NCBI GenBank assembly: GCA_030039865.1
Contig: JASHUS010000057.1
Location: 1-9,530, forward strand
Origin: Thermoplasmata archaeon
GTDB lineage: Archaea; Thermoplasmatota; Thermoplasmata; Lutacidiplasmatales; UBA184
Direction: 5' to 3'
DNA length: 9,530 nt
Of this stretch, positions 5,642 through 9,530 are shown one piece after another. Positions within the stretch are counted from its first letter, which is position 1. Every line of letters starts with the position of its first letter. Both the position numbers and the translations under genes were made by a program. The notes under the pieces were generated by a model, which saw only the letters and a program-made list of their open reading frames with translations, was not told where the DNA came from and ran no database searches.

Positions 5642-6913
5642 GTGGCGAAGACCGTGGTCCTCCCGCCGCCGGCCCTCGCCTGGGCGCGGTCCGAGTTCCT
5701 TCGCTACTACCGTTCGACCCCGGTCGCTCCGCCGAGCCGCCTCGCGCGCCGGGAGTTCGCGGCGTTCCCGTTCGCGACCGAGACGATGATGCGGCGCCAC
5801 GCCATGCTGCGGACGGCCGAGGAGTTCCGGGCGTTCCTGACGCGGGAAGCGCCCCGGCACGTGTACTACTCCACCGCCTACTATCGGTACCCGGACGCGG
5901 CCTCGATGGCCGCGAAGGAGTGGCTCGGCGCGGACCTCATCTTCGACCTCGACTCCGATCACCTGCGCGGGGCGGAGCAGCTCGACTACGCGGGCCAGCT
6001 GAAGCTCGTCAAGACGCGGCTCACCGATCTCGTCGACGACTTTCTGTTCGGCGACTTCGGCATCGACCCGCGCGCGACGGAGTTCGTGTTCTCGGGCGGG
6101 CGCGGATACCACGTCCACATCCACGACGAGCGGTTCTTGCCGCTCACGAGTCCCGAGCGTCGCGAGCTCGTCGACTACGTCCTCGGCACCGGGGTGGAGG
6201 GGCTCAAGATCCTCCGGCCCCGTCGCTCCGACGTCGCGGCCGGGCGGACGCTCGGGGGCGCGGACGGGGAGGACGAGGGCGGCGGGAGCCCCCGGGGCCG
6301 CTCGCCCCTGATCCGGTACCTCGCGCCGCCGGACTCGCCGGGATGGACCGGACGCAGCACCCGCGCTCTCCTCCAGCTGCTCACGCACTGGGACGCGATC
6401 GGCGCCGAGGGCGCCCGGACGGAGATGGTGGGCCTCGGCATGTCGGCCGCGAAGGCGCGCACCTGGTCGCACCTGCTGGTCGAGATGCACGGGGGCGCGA
6501 AGATCCGGGACTCGCTGAGCCTCGATGCGTTGAGCGGGCAGCAGCTGCCGACCGAGATCGTGCGGGAGGTCGTCGAAGGGGCCAAGATCGGGGTCCAGGG
6601 CGAGACCGACGCGCCCGTGACGACGGACATCCACCGGTTGATCCGTCTGCCCGGGTCGCTCCACGGCGGGACCGGCTTCCGGGTCGTTCCGCTGGACCGC
6701 GACGCGATCGCGGGCTTCGATCCGTTCCGGGACGCCCTGCTGACGGCGCCCGACGGCCGGACGGCCCCGGTCGTCTTCCGCGAGTCGGTGCATTACCCGT
6801 TCCGCCCCGAGCCGATCTCGGGCACGCCCGGGGCGACGGACGAACTGCCTACGCCGCTGGCGCTGTTTTTGGTGCTGCGGGGGGAGGCGGAGCTTCGGCC
6901 TTCACCGGCATGA
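5642..6913 (+). CDS. priS: DNA primase small (catalytic) subunit PriS
   Basis: A 423-residue primase catalytic subunit that makes RNA/DNA primers with PriL at replication forks. The metal-binding pair is in LIFDLDSDH (Asp102, Asp104), followed by FSGGRGYHVHIHD (150-162) and TTDIHRLIRLPGSLHGGTGF (327-346), the latter holding a likely third carboxylate (Asp329) and nucleotide-binding Arg/His residues. I find no cysteine in the whole protein, so the Cys-rich zinc knuckle found in several archaeal PriS proteins just after the DxD motif is missing. A Gly/Asp/Glu-rich insertion (about 199-220) looks like a disordered loop. The length is above the usual 330-400, with about 40 C-terminal residues of low conservation. 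The start is GTG, 2 nt after the KH gene stop. The last 65 bp overlap the opposing FAH-fold gene. Confidence 0.95.
   Translation: MAKTVVLPPPALAWARSEFLRYYRSTPVAPPSRLARREFAAFPFATETMMRRHAMLRTAEEFRAFLTREAPRHVYYSTAYYRYPDAASMAAKEWLGADLIFDLDSDHLRGAEQLDYAGQLKLVKTRLTDLVDDFLFGDFGIDPRATEFVFSGGRGYHVHIHDERFLPLTSPERRELVDYVLGTGVEGLKILRPRRSDVAAGRTLGGADGEDEGGGSPRGRSPLIRYLAPPDSPGWTGRSTRALLQLLTHWDAIGAEGARTEMVGLGMSAAKARTWSHLLVEMHGGAKIRDSLSLDALSGQQLPTEIVREVVEGAKIGVQGETDAPVTTDIHRLIRLPGSLHGGTGFRVVPLDRDAIAGFDPFRDALLTAPDGRTAPVVFRESVHYPFRPEPISGTPGATDELPTPLALFLVLRGEAELRPSPA
6849..6913. other. Tail-to-tail overlap of priS and FAH-fold gene
   Basis: The plus-strand priS (stop at 6911-6913) and the minus-strand FAH-fold gene (stop at 6849-6851) share 65 bp. 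On one strand the sequence encodes the end of PriS and on the other an Ala/Pro-rich tail. The two mRNAs would be complementary here at their 3' ends. Confidence 0.85.
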
Positions 6914-7853
6914 GGAGCCGGCCGATCTTCTCGATCGTCGCCTCGATCGTGTCCCCGGGCTTCAACTTCCGCGACTCGTTCCCGAACTCGAACCCGGGGA
7001 CCCCTCCGAGGCTGCCGAGCGAGAGCACGTCGCCCGGATCGAACGTGATCCCGCGCGAGAGGTGCGCGAGGATCTCGGGGATCCGGAAGACGTAGTCCGA
7101 CGTGTCGCCCTTCTGACGCGTGACCCCGCCGACCTTGAGCTCCATCTGGAGGGGGTACGGCTCGCCCGTCTCCTCCTTGGGGACGACCCAGGGCCCGACG
7201 GCCATCGTCGCATCGAACCCCTTGCCCATGACCCAGTCGACGGGTCCGTCCGGCGGGTACTGCAGGTCCCGGTAGCCCATGTCGAGGGCGATCGTGTAGC
7301 CGGCGACGTACTCCATCGCCTGCTCCTTCGGGATCGCCTTGCCGCGCTTGCCGATGATCGCCGCGAGCTCGAGCTCGACGTCCGGGAACGTCCCGGTCGG
7401 GTTGAGCACGAGGCTCTCGCTCGGGCCGACGAGGCTGTTGAAGAACCGCGGGAAGACGTACGGCTGCCGGGGCAGGGGCTTCTGCTGCTCGGCGAGGTGG
7501 GACCGGGAGTTCGACGCGAGGCAGTAGATCTTGGTCCCGTGGACGACCGGCGCGAGCAGCTTGACGCCCTCCTCGGGCTTGAAGAGATAGCGCGCGCCCG
7601 TCGCGGCGCGCGGGGTCCAGCCCATCTGGCGGCGACGGTCGATGTACTCCTGGATCTTCCGCGTGAGCTGGACGGAGTCCGCCCCGCCCGAGAAGAACTG
7701 CTGCATGTCGCGGAACCGGCTCGGGTCGGCCCCCTTGACGGGATTGACGCCGTAGTAGTCCCGGCACGCCGTGTCGAGGTCGATGAACTCGTTCGCGTCG
7801 GTGATCATGCCGAAGTGGAACTGGTCCTGGAGCGAGAAGTGGACGAGCTTCAT
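6849..7853 (-). CDS. Fumarylacetoacetate hydrolase-fold family enzyme
   Basis: A 334-residue protein counted from ATG at 7851-7853; the open frame runs further upstream, but that part overlaps the next gene. The FAH fold is clear: VELELAAIIGKRGKAI (residues 159-174) carries metal ligands Glu160 and Glu162, YTIALDMGYRDLQ (186-198) adds Asp191, GKGFDATMAVGPWV (210-223) follows, and ILAHLSRGITFDPGDVLSLG (261-280) matches the late core. The LDM-x-x-RD form resembles FAHD1-type acylpyruvases. The family cleaves C-C bonds or decarboxylates or dehydrates 2-oxo acids with Mg2+/Mn2+. The N-terminal region before the core (about 150 residues) is much longer than in FAHD1, and an Ala/Pro tail (318-334) lies in the overlap with priS. 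The substrate cannot be assigned. Confidence 0.9.
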   Translation of the reverse strand: MKLVHFSLQDQFHFGMITDANEFIDLDTACRDYYGVNPVKGADPSRFRDMQQFFSGGADSVQLTRKIQEYIDRRRQMGWTPRAATGARYLFKPEEGVKLLAPVVHGTKIYCLASNSRSHLAEQQKPLPRQPYVFPRFFNSLVGPSESLVLNPTGTFPDVELELAAIIGKRGKAIPKEQAMEYVAGYTIALDMGYRDLQYPPDGPVDWVMGKGFDATMAVGPWVVPKEETGEPYPLQMELKVGGVTRQKGDTSDYVFRIPEILAHLSRGITFDPGDVLSLGSLGGVPGFEFGNESRKLKPGDTIEATIEKIGRLLMPVKAEAPPPPAAPKTAPAA

Positions 7854-7886
7854 GCGCGGGGTCCGCCGCCGGGGAGGCGACCGACC

Positions 7887-7894
7887 TGATAAGC
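7887..7894 (-). promoter_or_regulatory. TATA-like box for the FAH-fold gene
   Basis: GCTTATCA on the minus strand, in the 62-bp gap after the membrane-protein stop. Its centre is about 37 nt from the ATG at 7853, which would leave a leader of roughly 10 nt, slightly longer than for the other genes. Confidence 0.5.
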
Positions 7895-7915
7895 GATTCC
7901 CGGGCCGCCCGCGGG

Positions 7916-8302
7916 TTACAGGAAGTGGCGGCTGACGGCGAGGAGATAGACGAAGACGATGAGCGAGAGGATGAAGCCGAGCGAGATGAAGTTGTGCGCG
8001 AGCGCGTTGAGGAGCAGCTCGATGAACGTCACGATGAGCGCGAGGACGAGCGCCCACATGCGCAGGCGCCAGAGGCCGACCGCGACCCCGAGGATGACGA
8101 GGCCGATGATCAGCACGATGAGCCCGAGCACGAACCCGCTGTAGCCGCCGAAGTGCTCGGGGAGGGTCACGAACGAACTGACGCTCGCGCCGATGAGCAG
8201 GAGGAGTCCACCGAGGAAGACGAGGAACCCGTAGATCCCGACGAGCATCGCGAGGATCGCGACGCCGAGCGGCCGGGACGGTGCGTAGCCGGGAGCGCTC
8301 AT
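7916..8302 (-). CDS. Small four-helix membrane protein of unknown function
   Basis: A 128-residue, very hydrophobic protein. Helices by eye lie at about residues 12-40, 56-78, 82-102 and 106-123, with a short polar N-terminus and a loop at 44-54. There is no signal peptide, Cys motif or catalytic signature. The Gly/Leu/Ile-rich helices and the WRLRMWA turn between helices 2 and 3 recall small membrane proteins common in GC-rich archaea, but I do not recognise a named family. ATG at 8300-8302 has a TATA-like box about 30 nt upstream. The gene lies between the ArfC and FAH-fold genes with separate promoters on either side, so no functional link is implied. Confidence 0.75.
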   Translation of the reverse strand: MSAPGYAPSRPLGVAILAMLVGIYGFLVFLGGLLLLIGASVSSFVTLPEHFGGYSGFVLGLIVLIIGLVILGVAVGLWRLRMWALVLALIVTFIELLLNALAHNFISLGFILSLIVFVYLLAVSRHFL

Positions 8303-8328
8303 GGCCGGCCGAATTCACGGACTCGCGG

Positions 8329-8334
8329 GATATC
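8329..8334 (-). promoter_or_regulatory. TATA-like box for the small membrane protein gene
   Basis: GATATC on the minus strand, with its centre about 30 nt from the ATG at 8302, just past the ArfC stop codon (8338-8340). The spacing matches that of the crotonase, NfeD and RIO1 genes. Confidence 0.5.
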
Positions 8335-8337
8335 AAC

Positions 8338-9030
8338 CTATGCGTCCGACGCGCTCGCGCGCCGGGGAACGTACGTCGCGACGAGGCCCTCACCAACGCG
8401 TTCGAGCCCCGTCAGCTCGAGACGGACCTCATCCTCCGCGCTCCGGCTTTCCCGACCCGCGATGATCGGCGGCGCCGTCGACCCCCCGACCACGACGGGG
8501 GCATAGTAGACGGTGAAGCGGTCGAACAGGCGGGCCCGGACCACGCTCGCGAGGACCGTCGCTCCGCCCTCGATCATGAGACGGCGGATCCCGAGCTCGA
8601 AGAGTCGCGGGAGCAGCACCGGAAATTCGACCGTCTCCGCGCCGGCGACGATCGTCCGCACGCTCGCCGGGAACGTCCGGCGCGAGCGCAGGGACGTCGC
8701 GACGATCGTGGGAGTGGATCCGTCGAGCACGCGCGCGGTCTCGGGCGTGCGCCCGCTCGCGTCGACGATCACGCGCGTCGGATCGCGTCCCGGGCGCTCG
8801 CCGAGGAGTTCCCAGTGGACGCGCAGCGAGGGATCGTCCAGGATCACCGTACCGACTCCGACGAGGATCGCGTCGGCCCGGGCCCGCATCCGATGGACCC
8901 GGACGAGGTCCTCCGGCGAGGAGAACTGGGCGCGGCGGCCGTCCGCCAGCGCGATCCGGCCATCGAGGGATGCGGCGCAGTTCAACCAGACGATCGGTCG
9001 ACCGTCCGGGACGTCCCCCGGGTCGTCCAA
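8338..9030 (-). CDS. arfC: 2,5-diamino-6-ribosylamino-pyrimidinone 5'-phosphate reductase
   Basis: A 230-residue RibD C-terminal-type reductase with no deaminase domain, as in archaeal ArfC and fungal RIB7. It reduces the ribose of the GTP-derived pyrimidine to ribityl with NAD(P)H, in riboflavin synthesis and, in F420-using archaea, on the way to the deazaflavin. Motifs in order: NCAASLDGRIA (17-27), RMRARADAILVGVGTVILDD (47-66), RVIVDASGRTP (86-96), the Gly-rich nucleotide-binding LMIEGGATVLAS (151-162) and VYYAPVVVGG (174-183). The start is TTG at 9028-9030: upstream in the same frame is the cyclodeaminase stop, with no ATG or GTG in the five codons between, and GGAGG lies 8 nt before the TTG. 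The close spacing indicates co-transcription with the cyclodeaminase gene. Confidence 0.88.
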   Translation of the reverse strand: MDDPGDVPDGRPIVWLNCAASLDGRIALADGRRAQFSSPEDLVRVHRMRARADAILVGVGTVILDDPSLRVHWELLGERPGRDPTRVIVDASGRTPETARVLDGSTPTIVATSLRSRRTFPASVRTIVAGAETVEFPVLLPRLFELGIRRLMIEGGATVLASVVRARLFDRFTVYYAPVVVGGSTAPPIIAGRESRSAEDEVRLELTGLERVGEGLVATYVPRRASASDA

Positions 9031-9035
9031 TCCGT

Positions 9036-9043
9036 TCGCCTCC
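9036..9043 (-). promoter_or_regulatory. Strong Shine-Dalgarno site deciding the TTG start of arfC
   Basis: GGAGGCGA on the minus strand matches 7 of 8 bases of the archaeal GGAGGTGA consensus. The GGAGG core ends 8 nt before the TTG at 9030. It is the best ribosome-binding site in the window and sits just after the cyclodeaminase TGA, so reinitiation or coupling is likely. Confidence 0.7.
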
Positions 9044-9045
9044 GT

Positions 9046-9530
9046 TCAGGCGACGCCGCCGAGCCGCCGGACCTCGGTCTCCAGGGCATCGATGGGGGCT
9101 CCCGCGGCCTTGAGATCGTCCAAGTTGATGGCCACGTTCGCGAGCGCCCCCTCGCCGGCCGCTCGGAAGAGCGCCAGCGAGGTCACGAGGTCGCTCGCCA
9201 AGGCGGCGCGCGTCCGATCCTTCACCCGGGCGAGGCCATCGGCGAGCTCACGCGCGCGGCGGGCCGTCTCGAGCGGGACTTCGGCGGCGTGGCGCACCGC
9301 GGCGACGTATCCGCGCTGCGCGTCGGGATCGTCGGGCCGCTCTTTGCGCGAGCGCCGGCTGGTCCGAACCCCTTCGTACGCGGCCGAGTCCTCTTCGGAG
9401 AGGGCGAGGAATCGCCGCCGGCCGTCCGCGAGCGACTGCGCCAGGGCGGAGAGCTCCTCCACGGGCTTCGCCGGATCGATCGAGTACGCGAGTACCATCT
9501 CCCCGAGACCGGCGGCGAGCGCGGCCACGA
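9046..9530 (-). CDS. Formimidoyltetrahydrofolate cyclodeaminase family, N-terminus outside window
   Basis: About 160 C-terminal residues are visible; the frame is open to the window edge and the start lies beyond it. The family pattern (FTCD C-terminal/FchA) is seen in VAALAAGLGEMV near the edge, AAEVPLETARRARELADGLA in the middle, and LASDLVTSLALFRAAGEGALANVAINL near the end, matching the helical bundle of cyclodeaminases. These enzymes convert 5-formimino-THF to 5,10-methenyl-THF and ammonia, or act in related folate one-carbon steps. A stand-alone cyclodeaminase is usually about 200 residues, so roughly 20-40 residues, including the Gly-rich N-terminal motif, are probably missing. It is upstream of arfC in the same frame, separated by five codons after TGA. 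Confidence 0.82.
   Translation of the reverse strand, partial: VAALAAGLGEMVLAYSIDPAKPVEELSALAQSLADGRRRFLALSEEDSAAYEGVRTSRRSRKERPDDPDAQRGYVAAVRHAAEVPLETARRARELADGLARVKDRTRAALASDLVTSLALFRAAGEGALANVAINLDDLKAAGAPIDALETEVRRLGGVA

Noticed and set aside
5561..6793. Long minus-strand open frame opposite priS
   Set aside because: The composition is Arg/Glu/Val-rich shadow sequence and it covers the fully supported priS gene.
6866..6870. T5 tract near the end of priS as a terminator
   Set aside because: It is short, lies about 40 bp before the stop codon, and is not followed by further T-runs.
7062..7889. Plus-strand open frame opposite the FAH-fold gene
   Set aside because: The composition is typical antisense shadow (Asp/Arg/Glu/Val-rich) with no motif.
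1..9530. Mobile element, CRISPR array, tRNA/rRNA, toxin-antitoxin or defence system
   Set aside because: There are no transposase or integrase motifs, terminal repeats, regularly spaced repeats outside the SPFH coding repeat, cloverleaf-like segments or defence domains. The gene content is housekeeping and metabolic.

Overview
The window looks like a stretch of ordinary chromosome from a GC-rich archaeon. The archaeal assignment rests on a RIO1-type kinase, an archaeal Dim2/Pno1-like KH protein and the catalytic subunit of archaeal/eukaryotic-type primase in one tight cluster, on a RibD-like reductase of the type used in archaeal riboflavin synthesis, and on TATA-type promoters placed about 30 nt upstream of start codons, which implies leaderless or nearly leaderless mRNAs. 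High G+C with this gene set would suit an uncultivated Thermoplasmatota lineage, but that narrower placement is inference. Nearly every base is coding; no stretch of 300 bases lacks a gene.

Layout. Positions 1-857 (+) hold the end of a protein with two GNAT acetyltransferase domains; the first is cut by the window edge. Convergent to it, 868-1656 (-) is a crotonase that resembles PaaG-type isomerases more than hydratases. Upstream on the same strand lie a stomatin/SPFH protein (1706-2953) and an NfeD protein (3046-3519), read in the order NfeD then SPFH, and a small HExxH putative metalloprotease (3578-4147). A 128-bp divergent promoter region (4148-4275) separates these from a plus-strand cluster with 2-nt gaps: RIO1 kinase (4276-5064), KH-domain protein (5067-5639) and primase small subunit PriS (5642-6913). 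PriS runs 65 bp tail-to-tail into a fumarylacetoacetate-hydrolase-fold enzyme (6849-7853, -). Upstream of that, still on minus, come a four-helix membrane protein (7916-8302), the riboflavin-pathway reductase ArfC/RIB7 (8338-9030) and the C-terminal part of a formimidoyl-THF cyclodeaminase (9046 to the edge).

Functional themes. RIO1 and the KH protein both act in small-ribosomal-subunit maturation in related organisms and are coupled here to the replication primase. NfeD and SPFH form a known membrane-scaffold pair. Cyclodeaminase and ArfC join one-carbon folate chemistry to flavin (and perhaps F420) precursor synthesis. The crotonase and the FAH-fold enzyme are catabolic enzymes with uncertain substrates.

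I found no mobile element, CRISPR array, RNA gene or defence system, and nothing that clearly amounts to an undescribed system. The most informative signals are the regular promoter spacing (six TATA-like elements), the split between leaderless first genes and Shine-Dalgarno-led downstream genes, a cysteine-free PriS, the uncharacterised HExxH protein, and the in-frame cyclodeaminase/ArfC junction with a TTG start.
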